Below are positions 1 to 6,341 of a DNA stretch of 9,341 nucleotides, piece by piece. The stretch is taken from assembly GCA_030824255.1 (NCBI GenBank), contig JAVBYB010000493.1, positions 1 through 9,341 on the forward strand. The letters run 5' to 3'. Position 1 is the stretch's first letter. Each line of letters begins with the position of its first letter. The position numbers were made by a program, and so were the translations under genes. Below the pieces are notes generated by a model. The model did not search any database and had not been told where the DNA came from. It worked only from the letters and a program-made list of their open reading frames with translations. This DNA is from a bacterium (GTDB lineage Bacteria > Pseudomonadota > Alphaproteobacteria > Caulobacterales > Hyphomonadaceae).

Positions 1-2
1 AC

Positions 3-194
3 GCCGCCCGCCCCATCGGCGCAGGCTTCGTCGGCCGCGCGGGCTTCTCATCCGCCATCAAGGCCGCCCAGTTCCAGGTGCGCGTGCTGGTTGAAAGCTT
101 GCCGGTGGGCCGGGCCCGCCAATGGCCCGCCAAGGCCATGCGCCGCCTCGATATTGCCCGTGGCCTTGCGGCCCCGCCAGTCCGCGCGGCCTGA
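3..194 (+). CDS. C-terminal end of an unrecognised protein (5' end outside window)
   Basis: A frame open from the window edge runs 63 codons to a TGA at 192-194. Codon use is GC-ending like the neighbouring genes, which favours real coding sequence, but I recognise no family. The visible tail starts with a Gly/Ala/Phe-rich stretch, passes through a mixed hydrophobic segment (QVRVLVESLP), and ends with a basic, Arg/Ala-rich region. No motif, membrane helix or catalytic signature can be named. The next gene (ilvA) starts 94 bp downstream on the same strand, with a GC-rich hairpin between them, so the two are probably separate transcription units. The fragment could also be a chance open frame, because long spurious frames are common at this GC content. 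Confidence 0.5.
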   Translation, partial: AARPIGAGFVGRAGFSSAIKAAQFQVRVLVESLPVGRARQWPAKAMRRLDIARGLAAPPVRAA

Positions 195-219
195 GCCAGC
201 CCCATGCCAGCCTTCAGGC

Positions 220-238
220 GCCGGGGTTTCATCCCGGC
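220..238 (+). terminator. GC-rich hairpin after the upstream gene, possible terminator
   Basis: GCCGGGG (220-226), loop TTTCA, TCCCGGC (232-238) form a 7-bp stem with one G-T pair. It lies 25 nt past the stop of the partial upstream gene and about 50 nt before ilvA. No T-run follows, so it is at best a non-canonical terminator or a leader structure for ilvA. Confidence 0.3.
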
Positions 239-288
239 CCGATAAGGTATAGGCACGCCCCCAGTTTCAATCGCGAAAGGCAGCCGCC

Positions 289-1533
289 GTGACCGCACAG
301 TCCATCTCCGCCCAAGAGGCATCCTCATCCCTGCCAGTGACGCTGGCCGACATCGAGGCTGCGGCGATGGCCATTGCGGGCCAGATCGAAGACACCCCGC
401 TGCGCTATTCCCGGACGTTGTCGGAAATCACCGGCGCGAAGGTCTGGATCAAGTTCGAGAACCTGCAGTTCACCGCATCCTTCAAGGAGCGCGGCGCGCT
501 CTATAAATTGCTGTCGCTGTCCAATTCGGAGAAGGCTGCAGGCGTCATCGCCATGTCAGCCGGCAACCACGCGCAGGGCGTCGCCTATCACGCCAACCGC
601 CTCGGCATCCCGTCCACCATCGTGATGCCCAAGGGCACGCCCTTCGTGAAGATCGAGCACACGCGCAATTTCGGCGCGAAGGTCATCATCCATGGCGAGA
701 CCCTAGCTGACGCCGATGCCCACGCACGCCTGCTCGAGAAAGAGCAGGGGCTCACCTTCGTCCACCCGTTCGACGACAAGCACGTCATCGCGGGGCAGGG
801 CACGATCGGCCTCGAGATCATGGATGCGTTGCCCGATTTCGACGTGATGGTCATCCCTGTCGGCGGCGGCGGTCTGTCCTCCGGCATCGCCACCGCGATC
901 AAGGCGCGCCGGCCGGCAACACAGATCATCGGCGTCGAGCCTGCGCTCTACCCCTCGCTCTCGGCCGAACTGCGCGGCGAAGAGGCCAAGGTCGGCGGCG
1001 CCACCATCGCGGAAGGCATCGCTGTCAAGAAGGTCGGCAAGCTGACCGCGCAGATCCTGCGCCAGCTGATGGAGCGCGTGATCCTCGTCAGCGAGGATGA
1101 GCTTGAGCGCGCCGTCACCCTGTTCGCCACCGTCGAGAAAACCGTCGCGGAGGGCGCGGGCGCTGCGGGCCTTGCGGCCCTGCTGGCAGAGCCGGAGACA
1201 TTCCGCGGCCGCAAGGTCGTGCTTGTCCTGTGCGGCGGCAACATCGACACGCGCCTGCTGGCGTCCGTTCTCACCCGCTCGCTGGTGCGCGAAAAGCGGA
1301 TCACCTCCGTCCGCATCATCGGCAACGACCAGCCGGGCCTTCTGGCCAAGGTGTCGACGGTCATTGGCGACAATGGCGGCAACATCATCGAGGTGTTCCA
1401 CAACCGTCTCGCGCTGGATGTCCCGGCCAAGGGTGCGGAATTCGACATCACGATCGAGACCCGCGACGCCCGCCACACGCAGGAAATCATCGACGCCCTG
1501 ACCGAGGCTGGCTTCCCGCCGCGAACGAACTGA
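289..1533 (+). CDS. ilvA: Threonine ammonia-lyase (threonine dehydratase), PLP-dependent, one C-terminal ACT domain
   Basis: A 414-aa fold-type II PLP enzyme that deaminates L-threonine to 2-oxobutanoate, the first committed step toward isoleucine. Visible signatures: the PLP-lysine motif SFKERGA with K66; SAGNHAQG at 90-97; the phosphate-binding glycine loop VGGGGLSSG at 191-199; EGAGAAG at 288-294; and CGGNID at 315-320. A single ACT domain covers about 336-410 (IGNDQPGLL at 344-352) and is the expected allosteric module. Length and single ACT domain match the short IlvA/TdcB-like form of about 400-415 aa, not the ~510-aa E. coli IlvA with two regulatory repeats. The start is GTG at 289, supported by GAAAGG at 275-280 (8-nt spacing); the next in-frame ATG (367) would cut into the conserved N-terminal helix. 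A relative active on serine or hydroxyaspartate cannot be excluded by eye. Confidence 0.93.
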   Translation: MTAQSISAQEASSSLPVTLADIEAAAMAIAGQIEDTPLRYSRTLSEITGAKVWIKFENLQFTASFKERGALYKLLSLSNSEKAAGVIAMSAGNHAQGVAYHANRLGIPSTIVMPKGTPFVKIEHTRNFGAKVIIHGETLADADAHARLLEKEQGLTFVHPFDDKHVIAGQGTIGLEIMDALPDFDVMVIPVGGGGLSSGIATAIKARRPATQIIGVEPALYPSLSAELRGEEAKVGGATIAEGIAVKKVGKLTAQILRQLMERVILVSEDELERAVTLFATVEKTVAEGAGAAGLAALLAEPETFRGRKVVLVLCGGNIDTRLLASVLTRSLVREKRITSVRIIGNDQPGLLAKVSTVIGDNGGNIIEVFHNRLALDVPAKGAEFDITIETRDARHTQEIIDALTEAGFPPRTN

Positions 1534-1550
1534 TCTCCTGTTTCGTCGGG

Positions 1551-1590
1551 GCAGGGGCAACTGACAGGATAGTCAGTCCCATGCCTCTCG
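1551..1590 (+). terminator. Inverted repeat in the ilvA-FKBP gap
   Basis: The core is a perfect 6-bp stem, ACTGAC (1560-1565), loop AGGATA, GTCAGT (1572-1577). Flanking GGGGCA/GGGCA on the left and CCC, TGCC and CCCTGCC on the right can extend the pairing with bulges. It begins 17-26 nt after the ilvA stop. There is no U-tract, so a terminator role is tentative; an mRNA-end stabiliser or FKBP leader element is equally possible. Confidence 0.35.
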
Positions 1591-1643
1591 CCCTGCCTGC
1601 GAAGCGGTGCTAACAGGCGGGCAACCACTTGGGAGATCCCCGC

Positions 1644-2570
1644 ATGAAACGTCTCGTGCTGGCCGTTGCGGCTGCGCTCACGCTCTCCGCGTGCTCACCT
1701 TCGGCTGTGGACGCGAACGACCCGTGGGCGAGCCTCCAGCCGTGGAACCATGGCCGCGCCGACGTTGAAAAGCTGCCGGAAGGCGTCGAATACGTCGTCC
1801 TCAAGAAAGGCGACGGCAAGGGCGCTTTCCCGACGGCGCGTGATCTCGTGAAAGTTCACTACGAAGGCCGCCTGGCCGATACCGGCCTGATTTTCGACTC
1901 CTCCTATGAGCGTGGCGAGCCTGCCGAGTTCCGCCTCAACGGCGTCATTCCGGGCTGGACCCAGGGCATCCAGAAGATGCAGCCGGGCGACACCTTCATG
2001 TTCTGGATTCCCTCCGCGCAAGCCTATGGCCCGCGCGGTCAGGGCATGGACATCCCGCCGAACGCCGACCTGATGTTCAAGGTCGAACTGCTGAGCGCCG
2101 TCGCCGACCCGTGGCAGAAGGTTGCCCCGTGGCCGACCGATAGCTCCGAAGTCGTGCGCCTCGCCAACGGCCTCGAATACTTCCCCGTCGTCTCCGGCGA
2201 TCCGAACGGCGCCTCGCCGACCGATGCCGATGAAGTCGCCGTCAATTTCGAGGGCCGCCTCGAAGGCGTCCAGCGCGATGAAGGCGAATCCGACGACGAC
2301 CTGCGCTCGCGCAGCGTGGTCGCCTCCACCTTTGACGAAGGCCAGCCGAAATTCTTCCCCGTGAAGGATCTCGTGCCGGGCTGGGCTGAAACGCTGAAGC
2401 TGATGCGCAAGGGCGATCGCTGGATGGTCCGCATGCCGTCCCAGTTGCTCTATCAGGGCGAGGGCGATGGCCGCATCCCGCCGGACACCACGGTGATCTA
2501 CGAACTCGAGCTTCTCGATTTCGCTCCGGCGTCTCCGATTGGCCAACCGCCGGTCATTCCGCAGCAGTAG
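1644..2570 (+). CDS. Lipoprotein with two tandem FKBP-type peptidyl-prolyl isomerase domains
   Basis: A 308-aa predicted lipoprotein that likely assists folding of exported proteins by cis-trans proline isomerisation. The N-terminus has a short basic start, a hydrophobic core and a lipobox LSAC with the lipidated Cys at 17; Ser at +2 fits sorting to the outer membrane. FKBP domain 1 spans about 49-150 and keeps typical elements (VHYEGRL at 71-77, FDSSYERGEP from 84, VIPGW at 101-105, AYGPRG at 127-132, IPPNADLMF from 137). Domain 2 spans about 169-291 (NFEGRL, FDEGQP, LVPGW, RIPPDTTV) but carries an extra acidic loop at about 207-225 and has LLYQG where AYG is usual, so its activity may be reduced. 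I chose ATG 1644 over an in-frame TTG at 1629 because GGGAG (1631-1635) is well placed and the signal peptide then starts MKR. The gene ends tail-to-tail with the GST-like gene, 4 bp apart. Confidence 0.87.
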   Translation: MKRLVLAVAAALTLSACSPSAVDANDPWASLQPWNHGRADVEKLPEGVEYVVLKKGDGKGAFPTARDLVKVHYEGRLADTGLIFDSSYERGEPAEFRLNGVIPGWTQGIQKMQPGDTFMFWIPSAQAYGPRGQGMDIPPNADLMFKVELLSAVADPWQKVAPWPTDSSEVVRLANGLEYFPVVSGDPNGASPTDADEVAVNFEGRLEGVQRDEGESDDDLRSRSVVASTFDEGQPKFFPVKDLVPGWAETLKLMRKGDRWMVRMPSQLLYQGEGDGRIPPDTTVIYELELLDFAPASPIGQPPVIPQQ

Positions 2571-2574
2571 GTTA

Positions 2575-2997
2575 TCACGCCACCACGCCCATCCCGCGCC
2601 CTACGGCTGGCCGTATGCGCAACCGCGCCATCCACGCGCGGATGCCCGGATATGCGGTTACGTCGCCACGCGCCGCGATCGGATACATAGCCATGTCGAC
2701 GACGGTGTAGGCGCCCAGCAGGAAATCCTGCCCTGACAGGATATCTTCCATCGCGTCCAGCCCCGGCGGCGTCTTCGAAAACCATGGCGCGGCCGCCTCG
2801 GCGTCCGGCAGGAACTTGCCCGTCTTGCGGGCCAGCGCCATGAGGATGTTGTTCATCCCCGGCAGCCTTGCCTGACCCACCACGGTGACGGGAACCGGCG
2901 CCCGTCCCGGCGCAAGGTTGAAGTCGAGCAGCATTTCCTCCAGCGCGATGCCGATCGCCTGTGTGTCCGGGCCGCTGCCTGCATGAAAGTAGATCAT
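2575..2997 (-). CDS. Miniature glutathione S-transferase-like protein
   Basis: A 140-aa protein resembling a shortened GST (usual length about 200-230 aa). The N-terminal part looks like a compressed thioredoxin fold: first strand MIYFHAG, helix PDTQAIGIALEEML, strand APVPVTVV with cis-Pro candidates P34/P36, then helix NNILMALARKTGKFLP, which matches the IL-YLA-KTGKFLP segment of YghU/GST relatives. The C-terminal helical domain is also cut down, but keeps the GST N-capping box (T98-V-V-D101 in YTVVDMAMYP) and the following YPGIRAWM segment. About 60-80 residues are therefore missing, apparently from the second helix of the thioredoxin fold and from helices 4-5. The Glu-Ser pair that normally contacts glutathione is replaced by LPG at 45-47. 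It starts 51 bp from argE, divergently. Enzymatic activity is doubtful; a binding or structural role is possible. The ribosome binding site is weak. Confidence 0.72.
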   Translation of the reverse strand: MIYFHAGSGPDTQAIGIALEEMLLDFNLAPGRAPVPVTVVGQARLPGMNNILMALARKTGKFLPDAEAAAPWFSKTPPGLDAMEDILSGQDFLLGAYTVVDMAMYPIAARGDVTAYPGIRAWMARLRIRPAVGRGMGVVA

Positions 2998-3048
2998 GCG
3001 GCCCGCTTACGCCTTGCGCGCGCAAAGTCCAAGGTTAGCTTCGCACCC
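2998..3048. promoter_or_regulatory. Divergent GST-like/argE control region with a perfect 12-bp palindrome
   Basis: Only 51 bp separate the two divergent start codons, so both promoters must lie here or inside the genes. A perfect palindrome, TTGCGCGCGCAA, sits at 3014-3025 in the middle. On the minus strand TTGGAC (3030-3035) is a possible -35 for the GST-like gene. No clear -10 is visible on either strand. Regulator binding at the palindrome is inference. Confidence 0.35.
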
Positions 3049-4209
3049 ATGACAACCCTCCCGCGCGTCCGCGAAATCCTGCACCGTCTTTGTTCGTTCG
3101 ACACCACGTCGCGCGATTCCAACCTGCCGCTCATCGAATGGGTAGAGGACTTTCTACGCCCCCTCGGCGCGACACTGGTCCGTGTGCCCAGCGAGGATGG
3201 CAAGAAGTCCAACCTGTGGGCCCGCCTCGGTCCCGACGTGCCGGGCGGCATCGTCCTTTCCGGCCACACCGATGTGGTGCCCATCGACGGCCAGCCCTGG
3301 GTCACCGATCCGTTCGACATGATCGAAACCGGCGGCAAGTGGTTTGCGCGGGGTACGACCGACATGAAGGGCTTCATCGCCCTCTCATTGGCGCACGCCG
3401 AAGTCATCTCGAAGATCGATCTCAAGACGCCGGTCCACTTCGCCTTTTCCTATGACGAGGAAATCGGCTGCGCCGGCGTCGAACCGATGATCGCGGAAAT
3501 CGGCCGCCGGGGGGCAGCGCCCAGCGTTGTCTGGATCGGCGAGCCCACGCTCTGGGGCGTGCTGTCGGCCCACAAGGGCATTCGCGACTACGAGGTTCAC
3601 ATCACGGGCAAGGCCGCCCACTCATCGGACCCGCGCATGGGCGCCTCCGCCATCCACGAGGCGATCGACCTTCTCGCCACCCTCCGCCGCATCGCGCGCG
3701 AGCAGGAAGACAACGCGCCGAAGAACTCCGAATTCGATCCGTCCTGGACCACCATCACCATCGGCGAGATAGGCGGCGGCACGGCGGCGAACATCCTCGC
3801 CCGCGAATGCCGCTTCGTGTTCGACGTGCGCACCGTCCCCGGCAACAATCCGGACGCGATGCTGCAGCCCTTCTTCGATCAGGTCGCGGAGGTGCATGCC
3901 CGCCTGTCGAAACTCGGCCCCGAATGCGGCGTCGTCGTCACGCTGACGGCCGACGCTCCGCCGATGCAGCTGCAACGCGACAGCGCCGCCGAGGTCTTCA
4001 TGCGCAAGCTCACGGGCGACAACGCTGTCCGCGTTGCAGCCTTCGCCACCGAAGGCGGCCAGTTCCAGAAAGCGGGCTTCCCGTCCGTCATCTGCGGCCC
4101 CGGCTCCGTCGAGCAGGCGCACCAGCCCAACGAATTCGTCGCCGTTTCAGAGATCGAAAAAGGTCTGGCTGTCTTCGCGCGCTTCCTGGAAACGCTGCGG
4201 GCTCAGTAA
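3049..4209 (+). CDS. argE: Acetylornithine deacetylase, M20 metallopeptidase family
   Basis: A 386-aa cytosolic zinc hydrolase that removes the acetyl group from N-acetylornithine to give ornithine in the linear arginine pathway. The M20 active-site set is complete: SGHTDVVP at 71-78 with metal ligand H73 and D75, the bridging D105 in GTTDMKG, the catalytic base E137 and metal ligand E138 in SYDEEIG, E165 in WIGEPT, the dimerisation-domain motif KAAHSSDP at 188-195, and H358 in EQAHQPNEF. Length (380-390 aa) and the GPGSVEQAHQPNE ending are those of ArgE rather than DapE. ATG 3049 was chosen because the frame reaches the expected N-terminus (REILHRLCSFDTTS) directly; an earlier ATG at 2983 adds 22 non-conserved residues and overlaps the divergent gene. 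The Shine-Dalgarno is poor (AAGG at 3031-3034, 14 nt away). It converges on the DUF3297 gene, 20 bp apart. Confidence 0.92.
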   Translation: MTTLPRVREILHRLCSFDTTSRDSNLPLIEWVEDFLRPLGATLVRVPSEDGKKSNLWARLGPDVPGGIVLSGHTDVVPIDGQPWVTDPFDMIETGGKWFARGTTDMKGFIALSLAHAEVISKIDLKTPVHFAFSYDEEIGCAGVEPMIAEIGRRGAAPSVVWIGEPTLWGVLSAHKGIRDYEVHITGKAAHSSDPRMGASAIHEAIDLLATLRRIAREQEDNAPKNSEFDPSWTTITIGEIGGGTAANILARECRFVFDVRTVPGNNPDAMLQPFFDQVAEVHARLSKLGPECGVVVTLTADAPPMQLQRDSAAEVFMRKLTGDNAVRVAAFATEGGQFQKAGFPSVICGPGSVEQAHQPNEFVAVSEIEKGLAVFARFLETLRAQ

Positions 4210-4229
4210 GCCCGCCCTCGCGGCAAGTC

Positions 4230-4472
4230 TCAGCCCTCGCCCTCAAGATACGGCTCGACCTTGCCCTTGAGCAGCATCGTCATCGGCTGGCCCTTGCGGT
4301 CCAGCGCAGCGCCGGCGACCACGCGCACCCAGCCCTCGCTGACGCAGTACTCCCAGACATTGGTTTTCTCGGCGCCGTTGAACCGGATGCCGACGCCGCG
4401 CTCAAGGATCTCCTTGTCGTGGTACGGGCTCTTGGGGTCCTGGCTCAGGCGGTCGGGAAGGGATGTGGTCAT
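4230..4472 (-). CDS. DUF3297 family protein of unknown function
   Basis: An 80-aa soluble protein that I recognise as DUF3297, a short family common in proteobacteria. Diagnostic segments are SLPDRLSQDPKSPY (4-17), ERGVGIRFNGAEKTNV (24-39), EYCVSEGWVRV (41-51), LDRKGQPMT (58-66) and LKGKVEPYLE (69-78). There is no signal peptide or membrane segment, and no biochemical function is established to my knowledge. The start is the ATG at 4470-4472, matching the usual N-terminus MT-LPDRLS; a frame open 66 nt further upstream adds only non-conserved residues. It lies downstream of cysQ on the same strand with an 83-nt gap, so it may be the last gene of a ttcA-cysQ-DUF3297 transcript or may have its own promoter. 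Its 3' end faces the end of argE. Confidence 0.88.
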   Translation of the reverse strand: MTTSLPDRLSQDPKSPYHDKEILERGVGIRFNGAEKTNVWEYCVSEGWVRVVAGAALDRKGQPMTMLLKGKVEPYLEGEG

Positions 4473-4482
4473 GGCGCTAACT

Positions 4483-4506
4483 CGTCTGTGGTTCGAGCCG
4501 TCTGTG
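4483..4506 (-). repeat. Direct repeat upstream of the DUF3297 gene
   Basis: On the minus strand CACAGACG occurs twice (4499-4506 and 4483-4490), separated by 8 nt, giving a 16-nt period. The pair ends 10 nt before the DUF3297 start codon. It could be a regulator site, but an 8-bp repeat can also arise by chance. Confidence 0.35.
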
Positions 4507-4555
4507 CCCCAGCTTCCGCCGAAAGGCCAGACCCGCAAAGTTCAGACAGGGCCGA

Positions 4556-5374
4556 TCAGGCCGGTTCGCCGCCCCAGGCGATGAACGGGCCATTGCGGAA
4601 CCCGTCCGCGCCCTTGCCATAGACGAAGGGCTGGCCGTCGGGTTTCACCATGCGCCCGCCCGCCGCCGCCAGCACGGCATGGCCCGCCGCCGTGTCCCAC
4701 TCCATCGTCGGGCCCCAGCGCGGATAGACGTCCGCCTTGCCCGCCGCCACCCAGCAGAATTTCAGCGAAGATCCGATCCCTGTCTGACTCGCAATATTGC
4801 GCTCCGCCAGGAACGCCTTGGTCCGCTCGTCCAGGTGTGAGGACGAGGTGATAGCCGTCAGCCCTTCGTCCGGATATGTCCGCGTGATCAGCTTGCGGCC
4901 CGCGCGCAGGATGGCGCCTGGAACAAAATCCTCGCTCAGCTGCGCGCTCGCCCCGCCGACATACATTTCCTGCCGCGCTGGCGCGTAGACGGCTCCCGCC
5001 ACCGGAACGCCGCCGCAGATCAGCGCGATGTTCACCGTGAAGTCGCCGCGCCGGTTGATGAACTCCTTCGTGCCATCCACCGGATCGACCAGCAGGAACG
5101 TCTCCCACACCTGCGTGCCGACGCCCTCGCGCGCCGCCCGCTCTTCGGCCAGCACAGGCACGCCCGGCAGCTCCGCCTCCAGCCGCGCGAGGATCACTTC
5201 CTCGGCACGCTCGTCCGCATCCGACACCGGGCTGTAATCCGCCTTCGTGCGGTGCTCGAAATCGGAGTTGTAGACCTCCATCACCCGCACGCCTGCCTCG
5301 GATGCGATCGCGCCGAACAGCTGCGCCAGTTCCTCGCGCTCGACGTCCGTAGGGTGGGGAAGGGTGAAGGCCAT
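4556..5374 (-). CDS. cysQ: 3'(2'),5'-bisphosphate nucleotidase CysQ, inositol monophosphatase superfamily
   Basis: A 272-aa Mg-dependent phosphatase that hydrolyses 3'-phosphoadenosine 5'-phosphate (PAP) to AMP, clearing a by-product of sulfate assimilation and protecting PAP-inhibited enzymes. The family signatures are intact: DYSPVSDAD at 46-54, the metal-binding LAEE with E77/E78, DPVDGTKEF at 97-105 with D97 and D100, and MEWDTAAGHAVLAAAGG at 224-240 with D227. The KEF ending of the DPVDGT motif and the SSLK-C segment near 202-207 fit CysQ better than inositol monophosphatase. Start ATG at 5372-5374 has CGGAA (5382-5386) about 7 nt upstream. It lies 64 nt downstream of ttcA on the same strand. 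That gap contains a perfect interrupted palindrome and a TTGACA hexamer, so an internal promoter is possible. Confidence 0.93.
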   Translation of the reverse strand: MAFTLPHPTDVEREELAQLFGAIASEAGVRVMEVYNSDFEHRTKADYSPVSDADERAEEVILARLEAELPGVPVLAEERAAREGVGTQVWETFLLVDPVDGTKEFINRRGDFTVNIALICGGVPVAGAVYAPARQEMYVGGASAQLSEDFVPGAILRAGRKLITRTYPDEGLTAITSSSHLDERTKAFLAERNIASQTGIGSSLKFCWVAAGKADVYPRWGPTMEWDTAAGHAVLAAAGGRMVKPDGQPFVYGKGADGFRNGPFIAWGGEPA

Positions 5375-5398
5375 TCGCGTGTTCCGTTTCAGCGCGCC

Positions 5399-5429
5399 GA
5401 GCCATCATGGCTCTACCGCCGCCTGTCAA
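5399..5429 (-). promoter_or_regulatory. Possible cysQ promoter/operator: TTGACA hexamer plus palindrome
   Basis: On the minus strand TTGACA (complement of 5424-5429) is a perfect -35 consensus. A 17-nt spacer then leads to GATGGC (5401-5406), a poor -10. The palindrome GAGCCAT-C-ATGGCTC (5399-5413) overlaps this -10 and ends 24 nt before the cysQ start. A weak, activator-dependent or repressible promoter would fit; the palindrome could instead act as an RNA hairpin between ttcA and cysQ. Confidence 0.35.
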
Positions 5430-5438
5430 TGGAAAGGG

Positions 5439-6341
5439 CTAGAGCCCGTCATCCTTCGTGCCAGGCTCGCCCAGCATCAGGCCTGCAAAGTCGAACAGTT
5501 CCGGGTCCACCATGTGCGAGGGCCGCACATGGCTCAGCGCCCTTGCCATCGTCTGGCGCCGTCCGGGGCTGCGCTTTTCCCACTCGTTCAGCATCGACTT
5601 GATCTGCATCCGCTGCAGCCCGTCCTGGGAGCCGCACAGATTGCAAGGGATGATCGGAAACTGCATCAGCCCGGCAAACTTTGCGATGTCATCTTCCGCG
5701 CATCCGATCAGCGGGCGCAGGACGAAAAGATCGCCCTGGTCGTTGACCAGCTTGGGCGGCATCGCCGCCATGCGTCCGCCATGCAGGAAATTCAGCATGA
5801 ACGTCTCGAGCGCGTCGTCGCGGTGATGCCCCAGCACAATCGCCTCGCATCCCTCCTCGCGCGCAACGCGATAGAGAATTCCCCGCCGCATGCGTGAGCA
5901 CAGCGAGCAATACGTGCTCGTCTCCGGCAGCTTCTCGGTGACAACAGAATACGTGTCCTGCGTGATGATCCGGTAATCAACGCCGATCTTCGCGAAGTAT
6001 TCCGGCAGTATGTGCTTTGGAAATCCCGGCTGGCCCTGATCGAGATTGCACGCCAGCAGATCGACGGGCAGCGCGCCCTGCCACTGCAGGTCGAGCAGGA
6101 TCGACAGAAGCGTGTAGCTGTCCTTGCCGCCCGACAGGCACACCAGCCAACGCGGCTTCTTTCCGTCAGTACGCGGAGGGGTCACCATCCCATAGGCGCG
6201 CACCGCTTCCTGTGTCTGCCGCACCAGACGCTTGCGCAGCTTCCGGAACGTCACGCTGGTTGGTGCATCTGCAAACAACGGATGCAGCGGCGAGAAAATC
6301 TCTGCGCGCTCGTCGATGTCCGTCGTTAGATCGTCCGCCAT
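5439..6341 (-). CDS. ttcA: tRNA 2-thiocytidine(32) synthetase TtcA
   Basis: A 300-aa member of the TtcA/TtuA PP-loop ATPase family. It activates cytidine 32 of certain tRNAs with ATP and inserts sulfur using an iron-sulfur cluster. Visible features: the PP-loop LSGGKDSY at 69-76; [14 protein letters not shown] at 95-108; the two CxxC motifs that hold the cluster (C145/C148 in [12 protein letters not shown]233/C236 in PCNLCGSQ); [12 protein letters not shown] at 170-181; and a C-terminal [13 protein letters not shown] stretch typical of bacterial TtcA. Length matches E. coli TtcA (about 310 aa). Start ATG at 6339-6341 has GAAGG (complement of 6347-6351) 5 nt upstream, the best ribosome binding site on this strand. 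It is the first gene of a minus-strand group continuing with cysQ. A 196-bp region separates it from the divergent receiver-like gene. Confidence 0.94.
   Translation of the reverse strand: MADDLTTDIDERAEIFSPLHPLFADAPTSVTFRKLRKRLVRQTQEAVRAYGMVTPPRTDGKKPRWLVCLSGGKDSYTLLSILLDLQWQGALPVDLLACNLDQGQPGFPKHILPEYFAKIGVDYRIITQDTYSVVTEKLPETSTYCSLCSRMRRGILYRVAREEGCEAIVLGHHRDDALETFMLNFLHGGRMAAMPPKLVNDQGDLFVLRPLIGCAEDDIAKFAGLMQFPIIPCNLCGSQDGLQRMQIKSMLNEWEKRSPGRRQTMARALSHVRPSHMVDPELFDFAGLMLGEPGTKDDGL

Noticed and set aside
703..1560. 285-codon open frame on the minus strand opposite ilvA
   Set aside because: Antisense shadow of ilvA, with low-complexity Arg/Asp/Ala composition and no recognisable domain.
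1629..1643. TTG start extending the FKBP lipoprotein by five residues
   Set aside because: It overlaps the Shine-Dalgarno GGGAG and would spoil the compact lipoprotein signal that starts at ATG 1644.
1695..2546. 283-codon open frame opposite the FKBP lipoprotein gene
   Set aside because: Shadow of the FKBP coding frame; no domain and no plausible start signal.
2498..3025. 175-codon minus-strand frame covering the GST-like gene
   Set aside because: The shorter frame at 2575-2997 carries the GST motifs; this one is Gly/Arg-rich shadow sequence.
2983..3048. Upstream ATG extending argE by 22 residues
   Set aside because: The added residues are not part of the conserved ArgE N-terminus and the extension overlaps the start of the divergent gene.
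3807..4622. 271-codon plus-strand frame running from argE into the DUF3297/cysQ region
   Set aside because: It overlaps three recognised genes in the wrong frame or strand, and its composition is typical of out-of-frame translation.
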